34,264 nt of DNA from Blepharisma japonicum (GCA_949751835.1 CATKHK010000171.1:1-34264); one strand, 5' to 3'; counted from the stretch's first letter, positions 1 to 12,290 are shown. Made by a program: numbers and translations. The notes: generated from the letters alone by a model not told the origin.

Positions 1-792
1 AAATTCTCAGTGAGCTTTTATTTTTCTCATATATCAATTTTATTTAACCTAATGCTCTAATCCCATTTATCAGCAAATGTTTCTTTGTTCGTTGTCAATC
101 GAGATATACTTTAAATTACATACTGATTACAGACCCATTTATATTTATTAAATAAACAATTATTATTTACAAAAATACCGAGGAAAATACAATATTTAGT
201 TTTAAATCTTAAAGAAAACATTGATTTCAACATTATATAATCTTAATTGAGATAGCTCGGACTAATTTGATCATTGGATTTTTTTCTTTTTTGATAATTT
301 TATAATTGGGCATATTTTTTAGAATTTAATGGCTTTATAGTATAGTTGTTTTATTTATTAATTCTAGCTCCCCAATTAGCCATTATTTAGATAAAATAGC
401 ATTTGTTATTCTCAATATAATAATTAAATTACTTCTGTTGGATTATATCGTGACAGAGAAATCAATTTAATAGATATGCATAATTGCTCAGATTTTTGAG
501 CATCATTAATGATCATTTTAGTTAAGTATAAATATTAATTGCCCAACAACTAGTCAATATGTTTTATTCAAGTATTATTCTCAATTGTGGTAACCTTTTT
601 TAGAGTTTTATTGTATCAGATGTTAATTTATCTCAAATATGGATGTTCTGTTATCAGTCTTAATAAATTGAATATTTAACTTTATCTTTTAAAACAAAAA
701 ATTCAAATAAATTAGCCAAAAAAATTAGAAATCGCAATTATCTGTGGATAAATAGTACTTTAATATATATATATATATATATAAAACTAAAA
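1..792. other. AT-rich non-coding flank
   Basis: I see no credible coding region on either strand, even when TGA is read as Trp. The stretch is very AT-rich and ends in a short (TA)n run at about 765-781, just upstream of the importin start codon. It probably holds the promoter and 5' UTR of that gene and the 3' flank of whatever lies to the left. Confidence 0.6.
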
Positions 793-3618
793 ATGGAAGA
801 GTCTATAATCCAGGCGCTTTTGGATTGCTTATCTTCTGACTGTGCAATCAGAAATAAAGCTGAAAAATTTTTATCTTCTGCTCGTACCAGTCCAGGTTTT
901 ATTCAAATTTTAATGAAAATTTGCGGAGACAATTTTGAATCGGAAATCAGCCTTATCATGCCCCATTATGAGCAGTCTCAACTAGAAATCAAACAGCTGT
1001 CAGCACTTTACTTAAAAACTCTGATAAAAGATTTCAAAAAAATAATTTTGTCAGATGAAGATGTTAATTATTTAAAAGCTAACATAGCTCAATATCTGAA
1101 ACTCTCAATTGATGAAAAATTTCGGGAGATATTTGAAGAAATAGCTTTAATAATTTCAAAGATGCATTTTTTATGTGAGGAAATCGTTAATCAAATAGAT
1201 AAAGCATTAGAATCAGAAGATAATGATATAATTTTTTCTGGGATTAACATGATTTACCAAATAATAAAGACTGAAGGATGGAAAACTCAAGGAAAATTAC
1301 AGCTCTACTTAATATTTATAGCTCAACATTTACCTGTATTAAATGAAATATTAAGCTGTCTTCTTTATAATGGAAGTGACAATTTTTTACACAACTCTCT
1401 TATCAGCTCTCGTAGAGCTAACTTATTGATTCCTTCAATACATTTTTCCTGAAAATGTATTGAATTGATTCTTAAAACTTATCAGAAATGCTTTGCGTAT
1501 GATTTTTGGAAAAATCCATATACTATTAATATGGAGAGATGATGACCCAAATTCCAAAAAATATTGGAATTTAAATTAAAAAATTTGCAAGCAGCAGAAT
1601 ATCAAAATATAGATATATGAGAATCTAAAATACTGGTAGCCAATATACTCAAAGAAACACTAAATATATTCTGAGACAAGCATCCATATCTAGAAAATGT
1701 AAAAATTGCAAGAAAAAATTTTAAAAGCAAATGAGCAGAACATTTTTTAAAAACAATTGTATCATTAATTTTTGAAAGGGCTGATCAGTTTTTGCCTGAC
1801 TCAGTAATTGCTGCTTATATCGAATATATAACAAATTCCATAAGGCATAAATCAGGGCTCAAATTCCTTGAATCAAAAATAATAAATTCAAATCAAACTG
1901 TTATATTTTCATTTATAAATGAAGTAATATTACCTCTATTTTACTTGAATAAAGAAGATGAAGAAATGTGGAAAGATAGCCCTATTCAATTTATCCAAGA
2001 AAATCAAATCAAGAATCAGCGTTCCTTATTAAAGCAAAGTGCTATTATATTTTTAGCTGAATTTACAAATTATTGGGATCTAAAGCAATTTTCTAATTAT
2101 TATTTTAAAGAAATCGAAACAGCTAATTTAATTAAAAAAGAAGCGCTTATGACAGTGTTTGGATACGTTTGCTCTTCAGCAGATTCTAATAATGTTGTTA
2201 CAAGAGACTCCATGCAAGCTATCTTGTCTTCAATTTATAGTTATTTCGACAGTCATAGAATGCTTTTAAGATGAAAAATATGCTGATTATATGGCTTATT
2301 ATTGGATACTGGAAATTTAAGATTTATGATAAATCAAAGGAAGATCGTTTTCAGCAAACTATTTGCTCTATTGGAAGATTCAGAAATGCCTGTTAAATAT
2401 CAAGCTGCTATAGCAATTCCTTACATATTAAATCGAAATGCGCTAAAAAAAATCAATATAAATTATTTGCTAAATATATATATTAGCCTAATAAAAGAAA
2501 CACATTTACAAGAATTGGTAAAAAGTCTTCAGAAAATTGTCCGAATTTGTAGAGCTGATATAATTCCATATGGCCTAGAATTTGTTCAAACTTTAATTCA
2601 TATTAGCATTGAAACATTTCATATAGAAGATTCAAATATTAATTTATTTCGATCAGGTATATTTAGGATTATAAATAGAATTATCTATGCATTTCGAAAA
2701 AACATTGAGAATTTAACTGAAATTTCATTATTTATGGTCCCAATCTTTGATTTTCAATTTAGCGATAAGTGAATCAATAATTCCAAAAAAGCTTTACACA
2801 CTTTAAAAATACTCTTTAAATATTCGCCTCCGGAGGCGTTAAAACATTTATGCAAATATGCAGAGCCACTGATAAATTTCTGTTTGAATTATGGTGAGTT
2901 TCCTTGATGCATATATAATATATTCAGACTTTACATCGAAAAATATAGTGAATCTATTGGGGTAGAAATTTACCTTAATTTTATTAGAATTTCTGCTGAA
3001 AAAGGAGAGTATTATTACTATATTGGAAGAAGACTCCTAATAGAATTATTAGAATGCAGAAAAGGTCTTATTGATAGCTTTCTTCCTGAAATAATCCAAA
3101 TAACAAAATTAGGAAGAGGAAAAGAAATTGACTATGATTGTATTTGTGCAGCTCTATGAAATAACCCTATAGTAACCTTAAAAGAATTGGTGCAGCAAAA
3201 TATTTTATCTACTTTTATTGACTTAGTTTGCTCAAATAATAATCGCGTGACATGTAAGCGTCCAATTTGCGGTATTTGCTCGCTGTTTTTAGCTATAGAT
3301 GAAATCCCGCTTAATTTCTCTAAACTCTTTCTCCAATCGTTATTTAAATTGGTGCTTTCATTATGGAAATATATAAATTATTGAGAGTCCAGCTCTGAGA
3401 GTGAAAATGAACAAAAACCAGAAAGTGATGAAGAGAATTATGAAAATAGTCTAAATTACCCTTTTTGTAGCATGGTTTTTAGAAAAATAGATCACAAAAA
3501 ATTTGTTATAACCTCAATCGCAAATTTCCAAAATAAAAATCCAAATTTATATCGTGAAATCAAGAGAAGTCTTAATAAAGAGGAAATGCTGATATTGAAA
3601 TCAATAATTAAAGATTAA
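793..3618 (+). CDS. Importin-7/8-like nuclear transport receptor (importin-beta family)
   Basis: With TGA read as Trp this is one uninterrupted frame of 941 residues from ATG 793 to TAA 3616-3618, without introns. Twelve in-frame TGA codons occur (1450, 1540, 1543, 1618, 1672, 1732, 2272, 2284, 2770, 2905, 3157, 3382). The first ~100 residues look like an importin-beta N-terminal domain: an early Asn-Lys-Ala-Glu-Lys-Phe-Leu segment, then a helix with Gln-Leu-Ser-Ala-Leu-Tyr-Leu-Lys-Thr-Leu-Ile-Lys. The remainder is all-helical and HEAT-repeat-like. Near the C-terminus is an acidic patch (about residues 865-885), as in importin-7/8 and yeast Nmd5/Sxm1. Family knowledge: these receptors carry cargo through nuclear pores and release it on RanGTP binding. 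Length is close to the ~1000 residues usual for the family. The subfamily (importin-7/8 rather than another beta-karyopherin) is inferred from layout and acidic tail; CAS/Xpo2 is the alternative. Confidence 0.8.
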
Positions 3619-3839
3619 ATATAATAGATAAATGGACTAGCATGAGCTCCGAAAGATTTCTGTAAGAATACTCAGGAGTAATTGATAATTTCTTTGATTA
3701 GGAAACTTGATAAATCTTGAAGTTTCTCATTTTTATAGGCTAATACCAGACTAACATATAGAGTAGTTTGATTAAGGGGGGTCAATATCTAGCCCAAAGC
3801 AAGATATGCTTAATTTAGATCAATTTGACTCCATGAAAT
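3619..3839. other. 3' flank of the importin gene
   Basis: Short AT-rich stretch between the importin stop codon and the first relic of the cysteine-rich gene. I see no coding signal in it. Confidence 0.5.
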
Positions 3840-3907
3840 AGCTTTTTATTTAGTAGAGCAAACTCCATTATTAATTTTCATGTGAGTAGCATCATAGCAT
3901 GTAGAGC

Positions 3908-3935
3908 ATGCCCCTGAACTTATGCCCCTGAACTT
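3908..3935. repeat. 14-bp tandem duplication inside the relic
   Basis: The unit ATGCCCCTGAACTT occurs twice back to back (3908-3921 and 3922-3935). The intact gene has one related copy near 10050, so the duplication arose after the copies separated. Confidence 0.85.
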
Positions 3936-4014
3936 GCATCACAAACTTTGCATGATGTAGTGCAAGAAATGCCTAAGTTGGTATTAAAAAGATCGTTAAG
4001 CTTTCCACTCCTTC

Positions 4015-4173
4015 TCAAAGAGAGTATGCAATTTAATTTATTTTCAATTTTTGACCTCTCCGCTTGCTGATTATTCTAACAAAAATTGTTTTATCTATTA
4101 AATTTTATGCATGCTGAAATAATCGAGAAAAAAAATTAAATTACATGTATTGAGAGGGAATTTGTAAGGACAG
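4015..4173. other. Insertion in the relic flanked by TCAA
   Basis: Compared with the intact gene around 10125-10145, the relic carries about 159 extra bases here. The sequence resumes matching at the TCAAGAATTT word at 4174. TCAA stands at both edges (4015-4018 and 4174-4177), which could be a 4-bp target-site duplication or chance. I see no terminal inverted repeats and no coding potential in the insert. Confidence 0.4.
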
Positions 4174-4735
4174 TCAAGAATTTTGGAATTTACAAAGTGG
4201 CCTTTGATACATTTTCAACAATTGTGAAAATTGCTGTGCTACCATTTTCTTTTAGAAATAAAAGCATATTTACCTTTATGATCCCCTAATTTTTGAGGAA
4301 TAAAGGGTCGAGGAGCAGTCTTCAAGGCTTAAAGAATTTTTTGATTCTTTATCATTCGCAACAAGCAAAAAGATATTTGAAGATGAGATATGTGACGAAG
4401 TCAATTGGCTGAACTCAGGGCATAATTGCTTGTTGGATGTGGGTGGTGATAGAGCTAAAGGAATTTATTGAAGAAGGTAGGATACTTGAATGGAATTTTC
4501 TAGAAGTTCTATGACAGTGTGCTTTGAGATTTCATCAAAGTCACTGTTAGCATCAAGAATGTAGATAATTTAAAGTTGCTTTGAGGCGAGCTTTGATGGG
4601 GATAGAAAAGAGGAGTCAATGAGGCTTGATAACTTACTAGTATTGGAGGAAACAAGGCTCAGAAGAATTGTGAAGAGAAGCTTAAGACTTCCTTTCATCT
4701 TTTATTATAGCCACATACAATAAAGACAAGAAAGG

Positions 4736-5265
4736 CATTTAAAGTTTTAAAATATTAAAATATTGCTCATCCGATTGAAATTTTTAATATTTTTACAAAT
4801 AAACTGGAATATGTAAGAATAAAAATGCCTGTGGGCAATAACAATTATAGAAAATTTGAGTTCGTAAATTTTATTAAATTTTTTATAAAGAATTGTGTAG
4901 ATAAAGCAATCTCTTCATATTCAGGCAAGATCAGCAAATAAAATATTAAAACTTTATTTATGATTGCATCAATAGAATTTTCATATTTTTGAATCAAAAT
5001 ATAAAAACAGATAGCTAATTAGTGGTAAATTTTACCAATAGAGTTTATTAAAGCCATAAAATTATTGATTTTCTTAAATTATGGAGAATGCAATTTTATA
5101 TATATCCTTGATAAGTTCGGCTAAATTCTATATCATAATAGAAACATTATTTTAAATAATAATTACTTCTTTGGATCACTAAAAACGTTTAATATCAAAA
5201 TTTTTAATTTTTAGCTCTTGATGAATTCATTGTTAGCTTAATAATTTTGAAATAATATATAATAA
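4736..5265. other. AT-rich intergenic stretch
   Basis: About 530 bases with no coding frame I can support on either strand. The last ~20 bases before 5266 (rich in TATAATAA) are the likely start region of the pyruvate carrier gene. Confidence 0.5.
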
Positions 5266-5622
5266 ATGGTTGGAGGACTAGTCCCAAAACTTCAAGCGTA
5301 CGTTTTATATCGCTTTAATTGGCCGCCAACAATCAGAAAAATATTAAAACATCCTGCAGGGCCTTTTACAATACACTTCTGATGCCCATTGGTTAAATGA
5401 GGAATTGTAATTGCGAACATTGCTGACTTAAAGATTCCAGCTGAAAATATTTCAGCAAATCAGCAATTTGTATTAATTCTTTCTGGTGCAACATGGACCA
5501 GATGATGCACTCAAGTCACGCCTTTCAACGCTAATCTGATGGCCTGTAGCTTTTTCATGGCATGCTCAGCAATTTATCAGATGTCAAGAAAACTCAGACT
5601 TATTTATTCGAATTCAAAATAA
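5266..5622 (+). CDS. Mitochondrial pyruvate carrier subunit, MPC2-like
   Basis: A 118-residue protein from ATG 5266 to TAA 5620-5622, visible only when TGA is Trp: residues 39, 45 and 80 are encoded by TGA at 5380, 5398 and 5503. Family motifs appear in order: His-Pro-Ala-Gly-Pro at 29-33, Phe-Trp-x-Pro-x-x-Lys-Trp-Gly at 38-46, Ala-Asp at 53-54, Pro-Ala-Glu at 58-60, Gly-x-x-Trp-x-Arg at 74-79, Pro-x-Asn at 86-88, Phe-Phe at 96-97 and Gln-Met-Ser-Arg at 105-108. Two of the TGA sites fall on tryptophans that the family conserves. Family knowledge: MPC1 and MPC2 form a heterodimer in the inner mitochondrial membrane that imports pyruvate. The HPAGP motif and the Lys-Trp pair favour MPC2; the His before Phe-Trp is more MPC1-like, so the subtype is less sure than the family. 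Length is normal. Confidence 0.9.
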
Positions 5623-5924
5623 ATTAATTGAAGTTTCTAATTTTGGTCGAATTACTTTTCTAATTTTTGTTTTTCTAAGTATATATGATCAAAATTTGCA
5701 TTTATTAATAAAATAGATTATAAATAATCAAAATCGATTATCACTTGAAATATTTTTAGAAATATCACTATTTTTTGATCGCAAATTGAAAATATAGCTT
5801 TCCTCCCTCCTTTAATTGAAAGCAAAGTGATATTTTTTAATGGAATTAAAATATGGGCAAAAATAAAGAATTTAGTATGCGATTTTAATAGAATTTTCTA
5901 TAATTTTTGAAAGCTATTGCTTTA
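5623..5924. other. Intergenic stretch
   Basis: AT-rich sequence after the MPC stop codon. No coding signal, structural RNA or repeat that I can recognise. Confidence 0.5.
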
Positions 5925-6045
5925 CTAATCTATCAAAATCACTTATAGCTTCAAGGACGTAGCAAATTTGAAGTTACTCTTGTATAAATTTTGATGTGAA
6001 AGTAAAGGAAGGTTAATAAAATTAAAGCTAAGAATCATGTGCTCC
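5925..6045 (-). pseudogene. Second short relic of the cysteine-rich gene's 5' region
   Basis: About 120 bases match 10490-10620, the part encoding the residues just after the signal peptide. Shared words include 'caatttgaagt' versus 'caaatttgaagt' and 'ataaattttgatg'. It is heavily mutated and has no usable frame. It lies just past the 3' end of the intact gene on the same strand. Confidence 0.6.
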
Positions 6046-6211
6046 ATTCTTATGAATAGCCTGAGATTAATAATTATGGAGAACCTCAGATATTGGTAAA
6101 ACCATAATTTTTAATGATTTCTAATTTCACAGAGTTATAAAATATTTATGTGCTGTTAAACTTTCTCTAATTGTTTTAACTTTATTAACCTTATGCTTTT
6201 AATAGTCTAAA

Positions 6212-9200
6212 TTATTTAATCTGCTTGTTAAACATTAGACCTGGAAATGGAGCACAGATCTGCCCATTATAATAGAACCCAGAATTGCAGGTGCAAATTT
6301 TTGCCCATTCCACAAAATATGAGTTTGGATCCAAACAAACGCATGAGTTTCCCACCAAAGCCATATGAGCAGAGTCATAACAGCTTTGGCATCTATTATT
6401 AGAACATTGAGAGCAGCTTGGTCCACAGGCGCTGCAGACACCATTATAATAGCCATTTGGACACTCACACTTCAGTGTAGTCGAGTTAAACGCCGCGTTA
6501 GGGTCTGCACAGCTGCATACTCCATCATTTAAAACCATATTCACTCTATCAGCACAAGAAATGCATGTAGTCCCATCATTTTGACAATTATAGCAAGAAG
6601 CTAAGCAAGCTAAACATTTAGAGCCTTTACTATAATAGCCAGTTGCACATTTACACTGGCCGGCTTCAATGTTGTATACAGCATTGATATCTGAGCAAAG
6701 GCATTTATTATGAACAAGCAACAAATCTCCATTGCAGGAAGTGCATGTGGTAGACGAAATACATGTAGCACAATGCTCAGGACATGGTAAGCATGAGTAA
6801 TCTGAGTCCGTATAATACCCATCTTTACATATACAGTTATTTCATGATTGAATTGCGTTAGGATCGCAGGCACAACTTCCGTTTTGAAGGAAAAATGGTG
6901 CCTTGCATGAAATACATTCACCATCACTTGTACAGTTATTGCAATAGGATCCACAATTTTCGCAAATATAGTTACTGACAAAGTACTCTCCTTGAGGGCA
7001 TACACAATCATTTACTTCAGGACTATAAATACTACCATCCTTGCAATAGCATTGAGCATCAGCTGTACCAGACCTAGACATATACATGTTTCCTTTGCAG
7101 CCAACGCAATTATTTGCATTCCACGTGCTGCAAGTTGTATCCAAGCTACAGCATTGATTAGCACCGCATTGATAAAAGCCACTATTACAACTGCAGACTC
7201 CATTATCCCAAGTGGAATCTTGAGTGCAAGGCTCTAGGCAAGTTCCATTTGAAAAGCATGAATAGCACTCACAAGGTGGGCATTCAGTACTATTTCAAAA
7301 TCCGGGAGCGCAAACACAAGTACCTAAAATATTGTCTAATACAAATCCAGATTTACAAATGCAGTCACCATCAGAAAGTACCATATTTTCCTGGCATTCT
7401 AAACATTGACCATTATTACAATTAATACAACCCATTATTCCTCCATTTAAATAACTATCGCAAGGTTGGCAAAGTTTACTATAGCTTGTTAATTGATATC
7501 CGAAATTGCAAGTACAGTTTTGATTATTCGTATTATATGCAGTATTAGGATCTAAGCAATAGCATTGACCTTCATATAATTGCATGCTATTATCAGCACA
7601 CTTTAAGCATAAACCATCTACTGAAAACTCTCTGCATGGGCTTGATATTGGGATACAGTGCAAAGCATTTCCAATTAAATTTGATAAATAATTGCTTGAG
7701 CACTGGCAACGGCCAGAAGAAGTATTAAAAATTGAATTTGGATCACTGCAGTAGCAAATTCCAGATTCCAGAGTCATATTTATAGGATCAATGCACGACA
7801 AGCATCTATCATTTTCGCACATATCACACATAGGAGACTGACAAACTACACATTCATCTCCATCATAATAATATTGCGGTCCACAAATACAGCTATTTGT
7901 TGATGGATCATAAACTGTATTATTTTTATTGCAAACACACATTGAAGATATGATACTCATCTCTTCTGGATTTTCACACTCAATACAAATGTTACTATCA
8001 GAGCATTCAGAGCATTCCACTGGACATTCTATACATACATTATCTAAGTATTGATATCCTTGGTTGCAGACACACATACTTCGATTTGAACTGAAGCTTG
8101 AATTGGTATCGCTGCAGCTGCAAGTGCCATTATCCAAATTCATATGATATTCGTCAACGCAGCTTGTGCAATTTTCATTGTCTTCACATGTCCTACAAGT
8201 ATCAGGACAAGAAAAACATGCTGAATTTCTCATAAAATATCCATCATTGCATATACATATTTTTTCAAGATCGTCAAAATATGCCTGAGGATCTTTGCAA
8301 ACGCATTCTCCATACTCTGATATATACATGTTATTTGGGTCCAAACAGCTTAGACAATGTGTTTGATCTGTGCATTGATTGCATGGAGGCTCGCACTTAA
8401 TGCATTCAGAACCCTCAGAGAAATAATTATCATCACAAGCGCAAGTGTCTCCATTAAAAATTGTGCCTGCAGGACAAGTACAAGTCCCATTGCTTTCAAG
8501 CGTCATATGAGCAGGATCTATACAGCTGATGCATTCTGTGCTGCTTTCACAGCTCATACAAGTTTCGCCACATTCATCACAGCTTGTGCCGTCAAGGTAT
8601 GTCCTTTCTGGGCAAATGCATTGATTAAGATCTGAATTATAGATCGAGTTGATTGGATTAGTGCAAATACAAGTGCCACCGGATAAAGTCATTTGGTTCG
8701 GAATGGCACAAGAAGTGCAAATATTAGAATTAGTGCAGTTTCCACAAGGTAAAGAGCAGGGGGTACATGATTGTCCATACATATAATAGCCTTGACTGCA
8801 CTGGCAAGATTTAGAACTGGCGATGTATTTAGAATTGGTAGGGCATTGACAATATCCAATACTGGTAATTATCATTGAGGGATCGACACAAGTATTACAA
8901 TTCATATAATTACCTGCTGGATTGCCCATGTTATAAGTGCATGATATGCATGTGTTTGGGCATGTCAAGCATTGAGCTCCATATGGTGATTCATAATAGC
9001 CTTGCGCGCACACGCAACCCTGCCATCCCGCTGGAATAGAATTAGGAACTTGGCATTCACAAACACCGTTTACCAGTACATAACTATAATACAGATAAGA
9101 AGCATATTTCGGATAGCATAATATACAATTCGTTTCGTTTGTGCACACAGAGCACCCCTGATCAGAGCATGGAATGCAATTCGAACCATCTCTAAACTGT

Positions 9201-10681
9201 CCAGAAGAGCAAGTACATTTTCGAGTAGTTGTATTAAAGCTCCCACCTGGAAAATCACATTGACAAATGCCATTCACAATGTTCATAGCATCTGGATCTA
9301 TGCAAGTTAAGCATGATGATGTATCATTACAAGTAGCACATTCTGGCAGACAAGACTCGCAAACTTGATCACTATTTAAAAACATTCCAATTTCACAAAC
9401 GCATCTGTCTTCAGACTTGCTAAACGTAGTATTTTCAGGACAAGTACAGTTGCCATCAATTAAAGGCATACTTGATATGATGCATGAATCACAAAAAGTG
9501 CTATTGCTGCATGTTTCACATGGCGGTTGGCATGCATAACAAATTGAATTTTCCATGTAATATCCTTCTTCACATTTACAGAGTTTTGATGTTTCGTTAA
9601 AGGTGGCATTTGGGTCTTTACAGCTGCAAACCCCATCATTTAAATTCATATTCGCAGAATCACTACAGGACGTGCAGGTATCTTGATCAATGCAAGAACT
9701 ACAAGTTGCATTGCATGTCTGACATACATTCCCATCAGTCCATGCATCATCAGGACAATTGCAATTTTTTAAAGTAGAATTAAAGACTGACCCTTCAGGA
9801 GAAGAGCAATAGCATCAGTCATTATAAAGAGTCATTTGGGCAGGACTTATGCATGATAAACAGCTTGTTAAGCTGGAGCAAGAGGCACAAATTGCAGGGC
9901 ATGGTGCACACAATTGTGTGCTATTTAAATAGTAGCCATTCTTGCATACACAAGAGTTCGTTGGAGAGAAAAATATTGCGTTTGGGTCAGAGCAGTAACA
10001 AACTCCGTTTTTTATTTTCATATGAGTGGCATCATAACATGTAGTACATGAACCTGTATTGGTATTGCAAACTTTGCATGCTATAGTGCAAGAAGCACCC
10101 AAGTTGGAATTAAAAAGCTCATCAAGCTTCTCAAGAATTTCAGAATTTTCAAGGTAAATCTTCGATAAACTCTCAACTATTGCATAAATTGTTGAGTTAT
10201 CATTTTCTACAAGAAGCAGAGGCATATTTATCTTTATAAGCCCTAGTTTTTGAGGATAAAGAGCTGAGGAACAGTCTTCAAAACTTAACGGATTTTTTAA
10301 ATTTTTATCATCCATAATAAGCAAAACGATATCTGAAGGTGGCATCTGTGATGGGGTTAATGACTCAAGCTGAGGACAAAATTGCTTACTGGATATAGTT
10401 GGCGATAGAGTTGCTGGAACTTCTTCAAGAAGGTAGGATACCACTTGAATGGAATTTTCTAGAAGTTCTGTGAGGAATTGCCTTGAAACTTCATCAAAGC
10501 CACTTTTAGGATCAAAGATGTAGTCAATTTGAAGTTTTTCTTGGATAAATTTTGATGGCGAAAGAAAAGGAGGATCAATGAAATTTGGGGATTTGCTTGT
10601 AATAGAGAAAACGAAGCTAAGAAGAAATGTTGAGAAAAACTTGAGGCTTGCTTTCATCTTTATTATGGCCACATTTCTCAT
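6212..10681 (-). CDS. Large secreted cysteine-rich repeat protein (furin/EGF-like repeats)
   Basis: One frame of 1489 residues runs from ATG 10681 to TAA 6212-6214 once three TGA codons (9815-9817, 7295-7297, 6842-6844) are read as Trp; no intron is needed. Residues 9-29 (Met-Lys-Ala-Ser-Leu-Lys then a hydrophobic run) look like a signal peptide, so Met9 (codon 10655-10657) is an equally good start. Residues 30-197 form a separate domain. From about 198 to the end there are some 25-30 repeats, each with the pattern Cys-x-x-Cys, Asp-Pro-Asn/His-Met, Gly-x-Cys-x-Cys, Gly-Tyr-Tyr, typical of the growth-factor-receptor cysteine-rich (furin-like) fold in ciliate surface proteins. There is no C-terminal hydrophobic segment, so it is probably secreted. 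The Asp-Ile-Val-Leu-Leu and Gly-Leu-Ile-Lys-Ile-Asn-Met strands in the N-terminal domain recall leishmanolysin-like (M8) proteins, but no HExxH site is present. Confidence 0.85.
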
Positions 10682-11469
10682 AATGAATTGAGCTCGAAAG
10701 ACTTTTAAGATCTAGTAATTTTAGAAAATTTGAAAAGTTAAGATTTATGAGATTTTAAAAGCAAGATGATTAAGATCGGGAAAGATCAGGATTATATTTA
10801 AATTAATCACTTTAAAAATTTTAAAGGAAAGAGCATAATAGTTATTTCTTGATTTTAAGTAGCATCCATTACATTTAACTTAATTCTTATAAACTTCATT
10901 ATTATTTATAATAAAATCTTTGTTTAGGAGTTGTTTAATGCTGGTATGAATAGTAAAAGTAGAATGCCAACAATAAATAAAAATCCTACAAAATAGGATA
11001 TATATATTAGGCAAGGTATAAGAAATAGGAGTGTATACTTGAGAGTTATTTTATTCAGGCACGTAATACATCTGATATAATTTATTTTAAAATTTATAAC
11101 TAAATTGTATCAAAGCTCGTAACAATTAGATTTAGGCTGAAATCTCTTATCTCTTGCTGAATGATAAAATAAGAATTTAAATTAAGAATAGAGAAAGATT
11201 TAGCCTGTGAATAAGAAATAAATTTTTAGACAACTAGTTTAATTTTAATTTAAAAAATGCAATTAGTATCAAAAGGAAATTTAACATTTCAAAGATGCTA
11301 TAAGCCCTTTTTTGGGTAGCAAGAATATAAGTTAAGATAGATTTTCTCTAATAGTGAGACTTGCTTACTTAGAAAAAATAGCTCACTCATGAAACTTTTG
11401 CTCACTTCACAGTGGAGCTTATTCTTCTATCAAATCAAAATTTTTCATAATGCATGCATCTCGAAAGTC
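10682..11469. other. Intergenic stretch without recognisable genes
   Basis: About 790 AT-rich bases upstream of the cysteine-rich gene. I find no open frame with protein-like composition and no clear repeat. The first ~100 bases presumably hold that gene's promoter. Confidence 0.5.
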
Positions 11470-11696
11470 AAATATTAAAAAGTCTGCCTACGAATAAGGC
11501 ATAGTTCTAAATTATTAATGTATTTAAGTTGAATTATAGAGAATTGGTTATTTGATAGCGTTCTGAAATTTCTCTCTATTTAAACGGTGAGCAACTTGCT
11601 ATTTATAATTCATTTATAGGCTTCAAATCATCTAATATACTATCAAATACCCAAATAATTTAAACTTGAATGTCTTAAAAATAATTTTATCTGAGA
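11470..11696. repeat. Copy of a kelch-gene 3' flank
   Basis: This segment resembles about 12310-12508, the region just downstream of the stop codon of the intact kelch gene at 12509-13375. The words 'gttctaaatta', 'atttaagtt' and 'atctaatatacta' occur in the same order in both. It lies beside a kelch relic that continues the same alignment, so the two together are an old tandem duplicate of gene plus flank. Confidence 0.55.
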
Positions 11697-12290
11697 TGGA
11701 GATTTCTAAAGCAATCCTTCTTCCCCCTTTTAGATTAAGCTTGAAGTATTTAATATTTGCAAACTTAACGCATCCAATATAAATGCATCACTACTTATTG
11801 CACAACATTGAATTATAGTAAAATCGGCATTAGCGTTAGTTGACATTATTAAAAAGCTACCTGAAGTCTAAGGCTGAGATTAAGGGCGATTATCTGCCTT
11901 GCGTATTATCTATATCGGTTTCTCTACTGCATTTGCTGTAACTTCGGATTTCTATGGAGTAAAGAGGATTAGGCCTATATTATGTGTTTCAGTTAATTAG
12001 TTCTTAGAAGATTATAAACACTACTTAGAGATTGCTATGGGAGAAAATCATTCCTTAGATGCTCCAAAGAGTTGCAAAATCTAATCAAATTTTCCGTCTT
12101 GATTTATTACATAATAATGCTAAACTTGATCTCCTTTCATAAAAATTTTAAGTGCGGTTGCAGATTTCAGCTGTATTGTTCGTTTTTTATTGTCAAATAA
12201 TCAGCATTGACATTGGAGGTAAATCAAACCATCAGCTTACATTCAAACTGAATCTCCTAGATCTAATCAAAATTACTCCCAAAATTCATT
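11697..12290 (-). pseudogene. Eroded kelch-family gene
   Basis: The left end (11697-11800) matches the C-terminal codons of the neighbouring intact gene: 'tctaaagcaat', 'agattaagcttgaagtat' and 'gcatccaatata' align with 12521-12590. The right end (12195-12280) matches its middle part: 'gacattggaggtaaatcaaacc' aligns with 'ggcattggaggtaaatcaaacc' near 12905. Between these anchors the sequence is too decayed to read, and both ends carry indels. It is on the same strand and in the same order as the intact gene, so it is a dead tandem copy. Confidence 0.65.

Larger units (their letters stand above)
3840..4735 (-). pseudogene. Decayed copy of the N-terminal part of the cysteine-rich gene
   Basis: This stretch aligns by eye over most of its length with about 10000-10680, the 5' end of the intact cysteine-rich gene. 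It covers the signal peptide, the non-repeat N-terminal domain and the first Cys-rich repeat. Matching landmarks include the 'acatgtag' and 'tttgcatg' words near 3900 and 3950 and the start region near 4690-4720. The frame is broken by many small indels, a 14-bp tandem duplication at 3908-3935 and a ~159-bp insertion at 4015-4173. Nothing downstream of the first Cys-rich repeat is present. It is on the same strand as the intact copy, so it is probably the remains of an old tandem duplication. Confidence 0.75.

Noticed and set aside
765-782. (TA)n run before the importin gene as a regulatory element
   Set aside because: It is simple sequence in very AT-rich DNA; nothing ties it to regulation.
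6992-9273. Plus-strand and alternative-frame open stretches across the cysteine-rich gene (e.g. 6992-7237, 8357-8635, 9070-9273)
   Set aside because: They are shadows of a clearly coding minus-strand frame with regular Cys spacing, and their own composition is not protein-like.
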